64,000 bases of DNA from the NCBI GenBank assembly GCA_022616415.1, contig JAKEEU010000389.1, positions 1 through 64,000 of the forward strand, given 5' to 3'. The stretch's first letter is position 1. Every line of letters begins with the position of its first letter. Positions 17,463-26,665 of this stretch are shown piece after piece. This stretch comes from Candidatus Zhuqueibacterota bacterium (GTDB lineage: Bacteria > Zhuqueibacterota > Zhuqueibacteria > Zhuqueibacterales > Zhuqueibacteraceae). A program made the translations under genes and the position numbers. The notes beneath the pieces are model-generated. The model was given only the letters and a program-made list of their open reading frames with translations. It was not told where the DNA came from and ran no database searches.

Positions 17463-18821
17463 TTATCCTCGCCACGGCCCGGTGATGGCCAAGGTCAAGC
17501 CTTCTTGTTGAATATTCACGAACAACGTCGTGCCATCGGGAGAAAACGTGGCGCCTGCCAACTCCGAATCGCTCGCAGCATTTTTGCCGAATTTGTAAAA
17601 CTCGCCTTTTGGCGTGACACCAACGAGAAACTGCTCTTTCTCCCCATCTTCACAAACGATCAGATCTCCCCATGGCGCCACCGTTAGATTGTCGGCATTG
17701 TCAACAATGCCGCCATCATTCGGCTCGACGAACAATTCCAGTTTGCCAGGATCATTCTGCTCTTCGGGTGCGCCTTCGAATAGGCTCGGTATATAGCGCC
17801 AGATTTGGCCTTTTTTCTTGCGGCCGCCGTTGGTGCAGGCAAAGTAAATCGCGTCGTTGCCGTACCATGCGCCTTCGCCGCGCGCAAAACGCGTCGCGCC
17901 TTGGGCAAAACCGCGCAAGCGCAAATCATCATTGGGCGCCTCGATGTCTTCAAGGTCGAGCCATTTCACCCGCAACACCGTTCCAGGTGCAACCTTCCGC
18001 TCCTTCCAATTGCGTGTATCCAGGCTGGGTTGATCAATGACGCACAAAGCTTGCAGCTTGCCGCCTTCCGCCAGTCGTTGCGGTTGGTTGGGAATAAACC
18101 GATAGATCAAGCCGTCGTCTTGATCTTCGGTTTCATAAACAATGCTCGTCGCCGGATGCACGGCTACGGCTTCGTGATTGAAACGTCCCATGGCTTTTAA
18201 CGGCACCGGCGGCGCGAGCTTCGCTTCAGCCGTAGCCGGCACTTCAAAAACATAGCCATGATCTTTCGCCCAATTCACATCGGCGCGCACGACGAACTCT
18301 TCGCAAGTGATCCACGAATTCCACGGCGTCGGGCCGCCGGCGCAGTTGCGCAAAGTGCCGGCGAGACTCAGGAACTGGCTTTCGAGCCGCTGCGCGCGCG
18401 TATCATACACAAGCGTGGTAGTGCCGCCGAGCGCCGGCTTGCCGTTGCTGCCGGCGTCATATAAAGCATCAGACTGCAAGCGCGAGAGCAATTCGTAATT
18501 TTCTCCAAAAGCGCCTTCGCTTGCTTTTGCTTCCGGATTGACTTCATGATTGCGCACAATCAGTGTCAAGCCGTTTGGGCCGGGAAAAGCCGCCATACCG
18601 TCGGCTCGGCGGGGCACAAAAAAGCCATCGCTCATTTTCTGGCCATGTCGCGAAATGATCTGATAGGAAAAGCCCTTGGGCAAATCAAAAATCTTGTTGG
18701 GGTCGGAAATCAGCGAGCCGTAGCCAACGTCGCGCGTTCCCTTGCAAGCGATGAAGCTGCGCAATCCGGCAAAGCCCAGCGTAACGGCGCCAGCGGTTTT
18801 CAGAAAATGCCTGCGGTTCAT
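17463..18821 (-). CDS. PhoX family (DUF839) phosphatase-like protein
   Basis: A 452-residue exported protein with a Tat-like N-terminus (NRRHFLKTAGAVTLGFAG) and a Cys that could be a lipidation site (IACKG). The body has the PhoX/DUF839 order: NEVNPEA-type residues, TLRNCAGGPTPWNSWITCEE, HEAVAVHP, YETEDQDDGLIYRF, and near the C-terminus NLTVAPWGDLIVCEDG and GATFSPDGTTLFVNIQ. PhoX enzymes are Ca/Fe-dependent phosphatases; the acidic and Cys residues typical of the metal site are visible. It probably acts outside the cytoplasm on phosphoesters. Substrate preference cannot be read from the sequence. Confidence 0.85.
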   Translation of the reverse strand: MNRRHFLKTAGAVTLGFAGLRSFIACKGTRDVGYGSLISDPNKIFDLPKGFSYQIISRHGQKMSDGFFVPRRADGMAAFPGPNGLTLIVRNHEVNPEAKASEGAFGENYELLSRLQSDALYDAGSNGKPALGGTTTLVYDTRAQRLESQFLSLAGTLRNCAGGPTPWNSWITCEEFVVRADVNWAKDHGYVFEVPATAEAKLAPPVPLKAMGRFNHEAVAVHPATSIVYETEDQDDGLIYRFIPNQPQRLAEGGKLQALCVIDQPSLDTRNWKERKVAPGTVLRVKWLDLEDIEAPNDDLRLRGFAQGATRFARGEGAWYGNDAIYFACTNGGRKKKGQIWRYIPSLFEGAPEEQNDPGKLELFVEPNDGGIVDNADNLTVAPWGDLIVCEDGEKEQFLVGVTPKGEFYKFGKNAASDSELAGATFSPDGTTLFVNIQQEGLTLAITGPWRG

Positions 18822-18917
18822 CTTTTCTCCTTATTGCATAAAGTGAAATCATCGCAAAAAATTGGCTCACGGAAAAGAACGCTCACGGAAGTAAAATTAA
18901 AATTTCTGTGAGCTGTT

Positions 18918-18933
18918 CCCTACGGGCGTAGCC
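18918..18933. repeat. 16-bp interspersed repeat, copy 2
   Basis: Reads CCCTACGGGCGTAGCC, with the self-complementary core CTACGGGCGTAG. It lies in the 150-base gap between the PhoX-like and amidohydrolase genes. See 4056-4071 and 27770-27785 for related copies. Confidence 0.5.
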
Positions 18934-18972
18934 ACTTCTGTGAGCAAGTTATTCTTTTTTCTGTTAAGCGCT

Positions 18973-20283
18973 TCAATCCTTGCCTCCCTCATTTTTATAC
19001 ACCACGCCTTCTTTCATCACGAACGTCACATTTTGCAGCGCCCGAATGTCTTTGAGCGGATCGGCATCCACGGCGATCACATCCGCGATTTTGCCGGCTT
19101 CGAGCGTGCCGAGCTGCTCGAGCTTGTTGAGCAGCTTCGCGGTGTGATACGTCGCGGATTTGATCGCGGCCATGGGCGGCATGCCGGCCTCGACCATGTA
19201 TTGCAACTCGAGCGCATTGCGGCCATGGCGAAACACGCCGGCATCCGTGCCAAACGCGATGAGCACGCCGGCTTTATAGCCTTTCGCAAAAGTGGCTTGA
19301 ATCACCGGGCCGACCGCGAGCGCTTTGGGCACAACGAGCTCGTGATAATATCCCACAACCTTCGCGGAGTCTGCCACGGATTTTCCCGCGGTGATCGTCG
19401 GCACCCAATAGGTGCCGTGCTGCTTCATCAGCGCGAACGCCTCGTCGTCGAGATACGTGCCGTGCTCGATCGACGCCACGCCGGCGCGGATCGCGCGCTT
19501 TGCGCCTTCGGCGCCGTGCGCGTGCGCCGCCACCTTCTTGCCGAAGTCCGCCGCGGTTTGCACGATCACGCGAATTTCTTCTTCGGTGAATTGCGGGTTC
19601 TGCGCGTTGCCGGAGAGTGAAAGCACGCCCGCGGTCGCGGTGATTTTGATCCAATCCGCGCCGCGCTTGATCGCGAGCAGCGTGGCGCGCCGCGCGCTTT
19701 CCACGCCATTGACGATGCCTTCTTCGGCGCCGGGCACTTCAAAAAGGTCTTCACGATAACTGTTGGTGGGATCAGCATGCCCGCCCAACACCGCGAGACT
19801 CTTGCCCGCCACCAGCATGCGCGGCCCAATAATGTCCCCGCGATTCACGGCATTGCGCAACGCGAAGTCCACGAAATTGCCCGCGCCGAGATCGCGCACG
19901 GTGGTGAAGCCGCTCAACAACGTTGTTTTCAAAAACGGCGTGGCCGCCAAAGCCGCGTCCGGCGGATACATTTGGAAGCGTTTGAGATACCCGGCTTTTT
20001 CGGTTTGTCCGGAAAGGTGCGTGTGCATGTCCATCAAGCCGGGCAAGACGAATTTCTTTTTGAGATCGATCACGTTGTCGCCGGGGCCGGCGTTCGTGAA
20101 GCCGGCCTCGACGCTGGTGATTTTTCCTTTTTCAACGACCAGCGTCACGTTGCGGCGCGGCGCCTCGGCAACGCCGTCGATCAACGCGCCCGCGTGAATG
20201 AGCGCGCGCTGCGCCAAGGTTGGCGCGGCAACGAGCCAACAACCGATGAAGCTCAAACATCTCAAACGCAAAGCATATGTCAT
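18973..20283 (-). CDS. Amidohydrolase family protein, imidazolonepropionase-like
   Basis: About 436 residues. The start at 20283 is preceded by AAGGAGGAAG and opens directly into a signal peptide (MTYALRLRCLSFIGCWLVAA), so an upstream start at 20442 was rejected. Metal ligands of the amidohydrolase superfamily are present: MDMHTHLSG (HxH), DWIKITAT (Lys), AHAHGAEG (His), IEHGTYLD (His) and AFGTDAGVF (Asp). The family includes exported Xaa-Pro dipeptidases and related amidases that use a binuclear metal site. The exact substrate is unknown; the closest general type is the secreted imidazolonepropionase-like/prolidase group. Confidence 0.88.
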   Translation of the reverse strand: MTYALRLRCLSFIGCWLVAAPTLAQRALIHAGALIDGVAEAPRRNVTLVVEKGKITSVEAGFTNAGPGDNVIDLKKKFVLPGLMDMHTHLSGQTEKAGYLKRFQMYPPDAALAATPFLKTTLLSGFTTVRDLGAGNFVDFALRNAVNRGDIIGPRMLVAGKSLAVLGGHADPTNSYREDLFEVPGAEEGIVNGVESARRATLLAIKRGADWIKITATAGVLSLSGNAQNPQFTEEEIRVIVQTAADFGKKVAAHAHGAEGAKRAIRAGVASIEHGTYLDDEAFALMKQHGTYWVPTITAGKSVADSAKVVGYYHELVVPKALAVGPVIQATFAKGYKAGVLIAFGTDAGVFRHGRNALELQYMVEAGMPPMAAIKSATYHTAKLLNKLEQLGTLEAGKIADVIAVDADPLKDIRALQNVTFVMKEGVVYKNEGGKD

Positions 20284-20609
20284 GATAGCCTTCCTCCTTA
20301 ATTTAAGAACCATTTCACTTGTGTGAATGTATTGACCGGCGCTGCCGCTTTCTTCATTATAAGAATTCTTTTGGAGAAAGCAAGCGCGCGCGGAAAAAAT
20401 TGATGCTTTAATCGCGTGCTCTAGTGGCCAATTCATTGGCAAATGGTAATATCGAAGCGCATGCCCACGGATAAGTGAGCGTGGTGAACATTAGTCAAAA
20501 GCTTGTTTTAGATTTTTCGCGATGCTACACGCATGTGGGTATATTGCAACAGTGGTACACGGTGATGGTTAACAAACATGTGGATAACAAATAAACTATT
20601 GATAGCACT
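20284..20609. other. Divergent intergenic region
   Basis: 326 bases between the divergent amidohydrolase and SIR2-like genes. It should hold the promoters of both. A perfect inverted repeat GCCAAT-TC-ATTGGC lies at 20427-20440. I see no gene, RNA or further repeat. Confidence 0.4.
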
Positions 20610-21836
20610 ATGAGCCGTCTTTTCATAATCGGGGCAGGGTTTTCAAAAGCACTGGCAGACGCGCCTCTTGCCAAAGGGCTTGTGAAAAAAATTTACGAGA
20701 ACACGTTACACAGCAATAAAAATTATGTTTCAAGTGGAACTTGGGAAAATGATAGAAACTGTTTCTGGCGAATACTAAACTATTTGCATGAGTCAACAAC
20801 CCCTTTAATCGATTTCTTAGAAAAAGATGGCAGAAAGATTATTAACCGAGACTTTGATAATTTTATCAATGAGGTAAATGTTGAGTTCCTTTGTTCTTTG
20901 TTAGATCTACATATTAAACACTGCTTTGTACCTAAAGCCATAGAAGGTGATATGAAAGGCTGCCCAATTCCTTTCATGAGAGGATTTTTTAAGGACGACC
21001 TGCGGTCCGCATTACAATTCACAGTGCATCATATGTTGGAATTACTATTACCTGAAAATCTTAATCCTAATTCATCTGCCATTGACAAAATGTCCAATTT
21101 CATAAAAGCAGGAGATAATATCGTTACTTTCAATTATGATTTATTAGTCGAACAAATGCTTTGGAAAAGAGGTTTATGGAATCCCTTCGACGGCTATGGC
21201 TTTGAGTTTGAAACAGGTGGAAATAATGAATTTCCCGAAACGAAAGTTCAAGTCCTTAAAGTGCATGGTTCGATAAATTGGCGTTCCCCTGATGCAATCT
21301 TCCATCGGAATCTTGAATTGGCTATCACTCACCCTCATAAAGACGAATCCCTTTTCGAGGGCCTTAAAATCCCAAAAGATGGCCATTCTAAAAGAGAATT
21401 CTTGCAGTATCCACTTTATTCGCATGTTCTCTATCCATCATTTACAAAGACCCAACAATATATCTGGGAAACCGATTTGATACGAAAATCAGTAAGTGCT
21501 GCTGAAACGGCAGATGAAGTATTTATGTTGGGATACAGTTTTCCTGAAGCAGATCCTATCGCAAACATGATTTTTACTAAAATGAAAAAGGATGTACTCC
21601 TTAAGGCCGTTTTATGGGATGAAAATCAAACCAATCTTATTCAAAGAATTACAAGACAGTACGGATTTGACACAAAGTATTCAATTTATGAAAATTCACG
21701 GATAGAAAAATGGATTGAGAATAATTTTGAGTACGTAAATTACAAAGAGGATCAAAAAAGAGTGGCTGACATGAATGCACTCTTGAATTTAAAGAAGAAA
21801 GGAAATTTCAAACCCTCACTCAAAGAATTCGTTTAG
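20610..21836 (+). CDS. SIR2-like domain protein
   Basis: A 408-residue soluble protein. The N-terminus has a Rossmann NAD-binding phrase (FIIGAGFSKA). Later come TFNYDLLVEQ (the equivalent of the sirtuin TxNxD), LKVHGSINW (His-Gly) and a C-terminal MLGYSFPEADPIA, which is a typical SIR2_2 order. Such SIR2-like domains act as NAD hydrolases in several phage-defence systems. It is a single gene, with neighbours on the opposite strand. Its codons are clearly more AT-rich than those of the genes on either side, a sign of recent transfer. A defence role is inferred from the family, not from adjacent partners. Confidence 0.8.
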   Translation: MSRLFIIGAGFSKALADAPLAKGLVKKIYENTLHSNKNYVSSGTWENDRNCFWRILNYLHESTTPLIDFLEKDGRKIINRDFDNFINEVNVEFLCSLLDLHIKHCFVPKAIEGDMKGCPIPFMRGFFKDDLRSALQFTVHHMLELLLPENLNPNSSAIDKMSNFIKAGDNIVTFNYDLLVEQMLWKRGLWNPFDGYGFEFETGGNNEFPETKVQVLKVHGSINWRSPDAIFHRNLELAITHPHKDESLFEGLKIPKDGHSKREFLQYPLYSHVLYPSFTKTQQYIWETDLIRKSVSAAETADEVFMLGYSFPEADPIANMIFTKMKKDVLLKAVLWDENQTNLIQRITRQYGFDTKYSIYENSRIEKWIENNFEYVNYKEDQKRVADMNALLNLKKKGNFKPSLKEFV

Positions 21837-21922
21837 AGAATTTTCAAACATACCTTGTGGAAGACGATTTCGTCCTGTTGTTCTTCGCCGTTGAAGATTA
21901 GCATTACTCAATAGTCGTTAGT

Positions 21923-21987
21923 GAAGTCGGACTTGGGCGCGACAATGTTTCAAAATTTGCAAAATCTCATTGCCCAAGTCCGACTTC
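21923..21987. repeat. Long inverted repeat between convergent genes
   Basis: Perfect 16-bp arms GAAGTCGGACTTGGGC (21923-21938) and their complement (21972-21987) around a 33-base loop. It lies between the ends of the SIR2-like gene and the minus-strand lipoprotein gene. It could be a bidirectional terminator or a dispersed palindromic element. Its core AGTCGGACT also occurs in the Rrf2 promoter at 40149-40157. Confidence 0.5.
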
Positions 21988-22005
21988 GCAGTTCGCCTGT
22001 TTTGC

Positions 22006-22590
22006 TCAGTTCGTGATATTCACCGGAAAATCAATGTCGATATCGGATTCATCGCTCGGCGTGGTGCCGTTTTTCGGCGATGCATCGTAGTGGCTGAGAA
22101 CGACGTTCAGCGTTCCATTCGCCGCAGCACCGGCAGTTACAGTGGCGGTGTATTTCAATCCCACCGGTAGATTGTTGGCGTCTTTGTCGGTAATGACTAC
22201 AGTGACGCGGCCAACGATGCCGCCTTCCGGCGTGTAAAAGAATTGATGAACGTCGGATTCTTCTTCAACCTCTGCGGTGACGGTATCTGCCGGACTTTTG
22301 GTCTCATCAAGAAGCTCGATGGTTCCGTTGTAAGTCGTTCCGGCTTTCAGCGTCAAAGTGCCGATGGTTGGCGCATTGCCGCCGTCGCCGTCAGGATCGT
22401 TGAAGGTGACCGTCACCGCTGTGCCGCCGCCCGCCGGGGTCAGCGTCAGCGTGACTTTGGTGATCAGCTCTTGCGGGTTTTCCGGCTCGGGACTGGCGGG
22501 GTTGTCTTCTTTACAACCGATGACAACGATCAACGAGAGAGCGGCAACAATAAACAGCCACCGCAGCGGATTTTTGAACAGGGTACGCAT
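22006..22590 (-). CDS. Hypothetical lipoprotein linked to the TonB receptor
   Basis: A 194-residue protein with a lipoprotein signal (LSLIVVIGC, Cys at about 26) followed by an acidic spacer. The body is beta-rich, with VTLTLTPAGGG, FNDPDGDGGNAP and HQFFYTPEGG, and an acidic C-terminus (DESDIDIDFP). Similar small lipoproteins sit beside TonB-dependent receptors in Bacteroidetes-type genomes. The Asp- and His-containing loops would suit metal binding. The gene follows the receptor gene by 40 bases on the same strand, so the two are probably cotranscribed. No function is proven. Confidence 0.65.
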   Translation of the reverse strand: MRTLFKNPLRWLFIVAALSLIVVIGCKEDNPASPEPENPQELITKVTLTLTPAGGGTAVTVTFNDPDGDGGNAPTIGTLTLKAGTTYNGTIELLDETKSPADTVTAEVEEESDVHQFFYTPEGGIVGRVTVVITDKDANNLPVGLKYTATVTAGAAANGTLNVVLSHYDASPKNGTTPSDESDIDIDFPVNITN

Positions 22591-22630
22591 GATTTTACTC
22601 CTTAAAAGTTAAATGAAATGGTTTGAAAGT

Positions 22631-24997
22631 TTACTCTCGTTCGAATTGGCCAAAAGGAATCTGCACGCGCGCAATGATGTTGCGGCCGGGGTCGTCGATG
22701 AAATAACGGAACCGGCTCAAATAGTCGCGATACGATTTGTTGGCCAAATTTTGCACGCTCACATTGAATTGCAGCGGGTGGCCGTCAAGCTGCAGTTGCG
22801 TGCCGGCATTGAGATCGAATAATGTGTATCCGGCCGGCGGGTCAGCGTAATCGGCGTTTTTCGGAAAACGATTTTGCCGTTTGACCAACGTGCTATTCAG
22901 CTCGACGAACGTGTTGGCCAGGCGTCCGAAGTCAGGCAGATGAAAATGCGCCAGCACACGCAGACGATCCGCCGGCATGAGAAACAGCGGCTCGCCCGCA
23001 TCCAGATTGTCACCGCGCACCAATGCCGCGGAAATCCCGATCTGGAAGAAATTCGACAATTGATATTCCAACAAACCGTCGATGCCGCGCAAGCGCGCCT
23101 CGGCCTGTTGATAGCGAAACGTCGGGAACGCGCCGCGCACCGTCAGCGTCGGTTGCGGATCGGGAAAGGGAAAGATGAAGTGGCGCAGGCGATTGTTATA
23201 AACGCTGATCTCAGCACGGCCGCGCGCCCCGAGATGGCGCAGCGTGACATCGACGTTGAAGCTGCGCTCACTTTTCAAATTGAGGTCGCCGATCTCGAAT
23301 TGCGCCGCGCCGTGATGCACGCCGTTGCTGTACAGCTCGTTGAGGCTGGGTGGCCGCCACGCGCTGCCCCAATTCGTGCCAATCGACCACGTGGGCGCGA
23401 ACTGATAAATTAATCCCACCACGCCGGTCACGTTGCTGTACTCATGAATCGTTTCGATCACCTGCTCATTTAACAACTGAAAAGCTTTTACCAAGCGATA
23501 GTCATAACGTCCCCCGATGTCCAAAGTCCAAAGTCCGCTCACCCACGATTCGATCAGAAAAACACCGCCGCTATAGGCGCGGAAATTGGGAATGAGAAAC
23601 ACGCGGCTGTTTTGTACGTTGCCTTGGCGCATGCCGCTGACGCCGATTTTGCCGAAGAAATTTTTGACCGGCTGATGCTGAAAGGTCAAATCCGCGGTGT
23701 ATGTGGTGAGCGTCAAATCAAAGCTCGGGAAGCTCGGCGGCTTGGAGGAGAACGGCGCGTGCGCGTCAAATTCCTGCCGGTGATTTTGTTGCCATCCATA
23801 TTGCATTTCAAGTCTACCGAGTCCGGAAAATTCGTAGTGCGATTTCACCGACAATAAATTATGTGTGATGTCTTGCTTGGGCGAATCGACGTCATAACTG
23901 AAGCTTCTCTCAATCGAAGGCCGGCCGCGCTCAATGGCGCGCAGCAAATCGGTGACGCTGCCGAGGTGCGAGCCGAGGAAAATTCCCAATTCGGTTCCAA
24001 AATGACTGTAATACATTTCGACGCCGCCACGCTCTTTGTTGTATCCGGCGGCCACCGACCAATCGCGTTCGTCAAAACCCGAGTTGATCACATTGTAAGC
24101 CGAGGTTTTGGAATCACCGGCGCGGCGCAGACTACCTTGCGCGCGCCAGCCGAAACCCGGCAATTTTGCCAAGCTGCCTTCGAGCAATAGCGAGCCCGCG
24201 CCTTGCAGATTATTTGAAAACGCATTCAGCGTCAGCTCGCCGCCGAGGCCGCCGGTTTCTCGTAAGTCACGCGGCTCGACGCGAATGACGCCGCCAATCG
24301 CACCCGCGCCATATTGCACGCCGGCGGCGCCTTTCAAGACTTCGATGCGCGCGGGCGAAAACGGATCGATCTCCGGCGCGTGCTCGCCGCCCCACTGTTG
24401 GCCTTCTTGCGGCACGCCGGCATTGAGCACCAAAACGCGCTGGCTGTGCAAGCCGCGAATCACCGGCTTCGCAATCGCCGGTCCGGTTTGCAGTACCGTC
24501 ACGCCGGGAATTTCCTTTAACGTCTCGCCCAAAGTTTGGCCGCGATGCTTTTGCAGCTCGGCGTCGCTCAGCACCTCGCGGGCCTGGCTGGATTCGGTCA
24601 GCACCGTGTTGTCTTTTTCAGCGTTCACGTTAACGCTTTGCAGCTCGATGGGATTGGATTTCAAATAAAAATCCTGCTTCAAATTCATTTCGGCGATGAT
24701 GATCGCCTTGCGCATCTCTTCGTAGCCGAGCAAGCGGCACACAAGGGTGTAACGGCCGGCCGCGATACCGTCAATGCTGAACGCGCCTTTCTCGTCGGTG
24801 GGGGCGCCGCGCTTCAGTTCCAGCACGAAAACATTGGCGCCGGGCAGCGGCTGTTTGTTCTCTTTGTCGAAGACAGCGCCATAGAGCCGCGCATTTTTGC
24901 CGCTGTCATCAAAAGCACGTGAAAAAACCGGTGCGGCGCCAATGGCGGCGGGCAAGATGATGATGGTCAGTAAAAGCTTTGAACAAAATTTTTTCAT
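22631..24997 (-). CDS. TonB-dependent receptor with carboxypeptidase-like N-terminus
   Basis: About 788 residues. The start at 24997 gives a signal peptide (MKKFCSKLLLTIIILPAAIG); upstream in-frame starts lack one. A carboxypeptidase-regulatory domain follows (KQPLPGANVFVLEL, DEKGAFSIDGIAAGRYTL). The plug then has LGETLKEIPGVTVLQ, PVIRGLHSQRVLVLNAG and VLKGAAGVQYGAGAIGGVI. The rest is a 22-strand barrel ending in a C-terminal aromatic-type strand. The plug phrase QQWGGEHAPEIDPF is like that of receptors thought to import zinc or other metals. It probably imports a metal or metal complex; the neighbours (lipoprotein, Cys-containing small proteins) agree but do not prove it. Confidence 0.88.
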   Translation of the reverse strand: MKKFCSKLLLTIIILPAAIGAAPVFSRAFDDSGKNARLYGAVFDKENKQPLPGANVFVLELKRGAPTDEKGAFSIDGIAAGRYTLVCRLLGYEEMRKAIIIAEMNLKQDFYLKSNPIELQSVNVNAEKDNTVLTESSQAREVLSDAELQKHRGQTLGETLKEIPGVTVLQTGPAIAKPVIRGLHSQRVLVLNAGVPQEGQQWGGEHAPEIDPFSPARIEVLKGAAGVQYGAGAIGGVIRVEPRDLRETGGLGGELTLNAFSNNLQGAGSLLLEGSLAKLPGFGWRAQGSLRRAGDSKTSAYNVINSGFDERDWSVAAGYNKERGGVEMYYSHFGTELGIFLGSHLGSVTDLLRAIERGRPSIERSFSYDVDSPKQDITHNLLSVKSHYEFSGLGRLEMQYGWQQNHRQEFDAHAPFSSKPPSFPSFDLTLTTYTADLTFQHQPVKNFFGKIGVSGMRQGNVQNSRVFLIPNFRAYSGGVFLIESWVSGLWTLDIGGRYDYRLVKAFQLLNEQVIETIHEYSNVTGVVGLIYQFAPTWSIGTNWGSAWRPPSLNELYSNGVHHGAAQFEIGDLNLKSERSFNVDVTLRHLGARGRAEISVYNNRLRHFIFPFPDPQPTLTVRGAFPTFRYQQAEARLRGIDGLLEYQLSNFFQIGISAALVRGDNLDAGEPLFLMPADRLRVLAHFHLPDFGRLANTFVELNSTLVKRQNRFPKNADYADPPAGYTLFDLNAGTQLQLDGHPLQFNVSVQNLANKSYRDYLSRFRYFIDDPGRNIIARVQIPFGQFERE

Positions 24998-25407
24998 GAG
25001 AATCACTAACGCTATGGCCTTGAGGTGAGTCAAGGCCGCAATGAATAAAGGCGGCCAACGGATTTGCAAGCTGGCCGGTGAAATCAGAAAATTATAAAGA
25101 ATGATGAACGGTACTCGGAGATTCTTTGCGCGAGTCGGGTAACATGTCATTCTGCAAGAATCTTTTTATTGTCAAGCACTATGCTCGGGAACAAAAAAGA
25201 TCCCGCACGGCGGAATGACATACAAAAAATGCTCACGGCGTGAATGTGAACAATCACACTCAGCCCGAAGCGATTCGGCATCAATGCGCTATCTGATTCC
25301 ATACACAAACAAATGTGGACGAATCCGGCAAGACGCACCAAACCACATCGAATGGCCTTGAGTTGGCGCCACGCGTCGAAAAAATCCGAATTTTTGAGGA
25401 AGAAAAA
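24998..25407. other. 410-base intergenic region with a MITE-like repeat
   Basis: No gene is supported between the TonB receptor start and the next minus-strand gene. The stretch contains the 78-bp element at 25144-25221. The part nearest the receptor should hold its promoter or leader; no clear regulatory motif was recognised. Confidence 0.4.
25144..25221. repeat. MITE-like repeat with ATGTCATTC termini
   Basis: A 78-bp segment bounded by the perfect terminal inverted repeat ATGTCATTC and GAATGACAT. The interior reads like the widespread family of intergenic elements containing GTCATTCTGCAAGAATC. A similar 86-bp element lies at 27718-27803. Confidence 0.5.
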
Positions 25408-25752
25408 TTAGGCAAGAAAAGCGGGGGGGCCGCGGCGAAGGAAAATGTACGGACTGCAAGAGAGCAGAATTGAGGCTTCAGAAAAATCCATCCAAGCTTG
25501 CCGCGCATCCAAAATTGCCAAACTGAATGCCGGCGCGATTTCAACGGCAACGCCGGAAAGCTGGCAAATGAAACAGTCGTGGGAAACTTGCGTGCCGGTG
25601 GATTTTCCGGAGGGCTGGCTGCCGGTGTCGGCAACGTTCGGCTGGCCGCATGAGGGCATGGCATGGCGGTGGGTGTACTCCGCAAAGAAACCCACCAGCA
25701 GCATGATGACCATCAGGCCGGCTGCCGTGCATCGTTTTAATTTGTCATTCAT
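25408..25752 (-). CDS. Small exported Cys/His protein, DUF2946-like
   Basis: A 114-residue protein with one N-terminal hydrophobic helix (GLMVIMLLVGFFAEYTHRHA), then a Cys/His-containing loop (SHDCFICQL) and a second hydrophobic part ending RRGPPAFLA. Small proteins with this plan (helix, CxxC loop, C-terminal PPA ending) belong to the DUF2946-type group often found next to metal-related TonB receptors. The protein at 27841-28230 has the same layout and a similar GPPWLC ending. A role in metal sensing or binding is inferred only. Confidence 0.55.
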   Translation of the reverse strand: MNDKLKRCTAAGLMVIMLLVGFFAEYTHRHAMPSCGQPNVADTGSQPSGKSTGTQVSHDCFICQLSGVAVEIAPAFSLAILDARQAWMDFSEASILLSCSPYIFLRRGPPAFLA

Positions 25753-26006
25753 GGCAAAAACTCCTCGGCTTGTACCACGGTTAATAGATCAACATAGCAC
25801 AACGCTGCGAAGAAGTGGTTTATTCCATTTGAATCAAGATAAGCAAAATGAATGGTGCATGTCAAGGCAATTTTTCTTCATTTTTCTTAACCATCCACGC
25901 AACTCTGTCAGGACGCTTCGTGACTTGAGCAAACTTTGTGAAAAAAATCGTCAATTCACACAAAAGCGTCCGGACGGTGAAAGGGGCAGTAAAAATCGGC
26001 AATCGT

Positions 26007-26627
26007 TCAATGCGCCCAATTTTTCTCGCCGGCTTCGATGCGCACCGTCAGCCGATTTTCCGCCGGCGGAATCGGGCAACTGTAGCCTTTTTTGCCGTAT
26101 GCGCAAGATGGGTTGTAAGCGAGATTGAAGTCGACGACGTAGCGGTTGTCGCTGCGCTCTTCCAAGTCGATGTAACGGCCGCCGCCATAGCTCTCCCGGC
26201 TGCTGGTGGCATCCATGAATGGAATGAAGAGCAAATGCCGATACTTTGGCGCGAGATCGAGCAATTTATAAACCTGCAACCGATGCGTTTTGCCGTCGAG
26301 CGAAAAATCGAAATAGCCATAACGCAGGGTTTCGCGTTCGCGGCCGTCGCTGGCGATGATATCGAAAGTCTCGCGCTTGTCGTGGCGTTTAATTGCGCCT
26401 TCGAAACGGCAATTCGCATTCACCGGAAAGTAAGACAGACCCTTAAAATTTTTTTTGGCCTTGTCCGGCAAGGGCGAATCGGCGCCGGTTCGAAACGTGC
26501 GGTCCTTCTCGCGGCGCTGCTGCTCGATGACGCGAGCCCAGTCATTCGGTTGCGCCACGGCGGCATTGCACCGTAGCAACCACAAGGAACAACCGAGCAA
26601 AAGATAAACACTTCTTTTCATCTTCAT
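26007..26627 (-). CDS. DUF1684 domain-containing protein
   Basis: About 206 residues, with a start at 26627 or 26621 giving a signal peptide (KMKRSVYLLLGCSLWLLRC). The body fits DUF1684: WARVIEQQRREKDRTFRTG, SPLPDKAKKNFKGLSYFPVN, then FIPFMDATSSRESYGGGRYID and DFNLAYNPSCAYGKKGYSCPIPPAENRL. The YNP(S)CAY and CPIPP(A/E)NRL phrases are the hallmark of the family, whose function is unknown. It is probably periplasmic or a lipoprotein. It follows the outer-membrane protein gene on the same strand by 38 bases, so the two probably form one unit. Confidence 0.85.
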   Translation of the reverse strand: MKMKRSVYLLLGCSLWLLRCNAAVAQPNDWARVIEQQRREKDRTFRTGADSPLPDKAKKNFKGLSYFPVNANCRFEGAIKRHDKRETFDIIASDGRERETLRYGYFDFSLDGKTHRLQVYKLLDLAPKYRHLLFIPFMDATSSRESYGGGRYIDLEERSDNRYVVDFNLAYNPSCAYGKKGYSCPIPPAENRLTVRIEAGEKNWAH

Positions 26628-26665
26628 GGCGTTGTAAAGAGTTTTGCGTTTCAAACTCATTGCCA

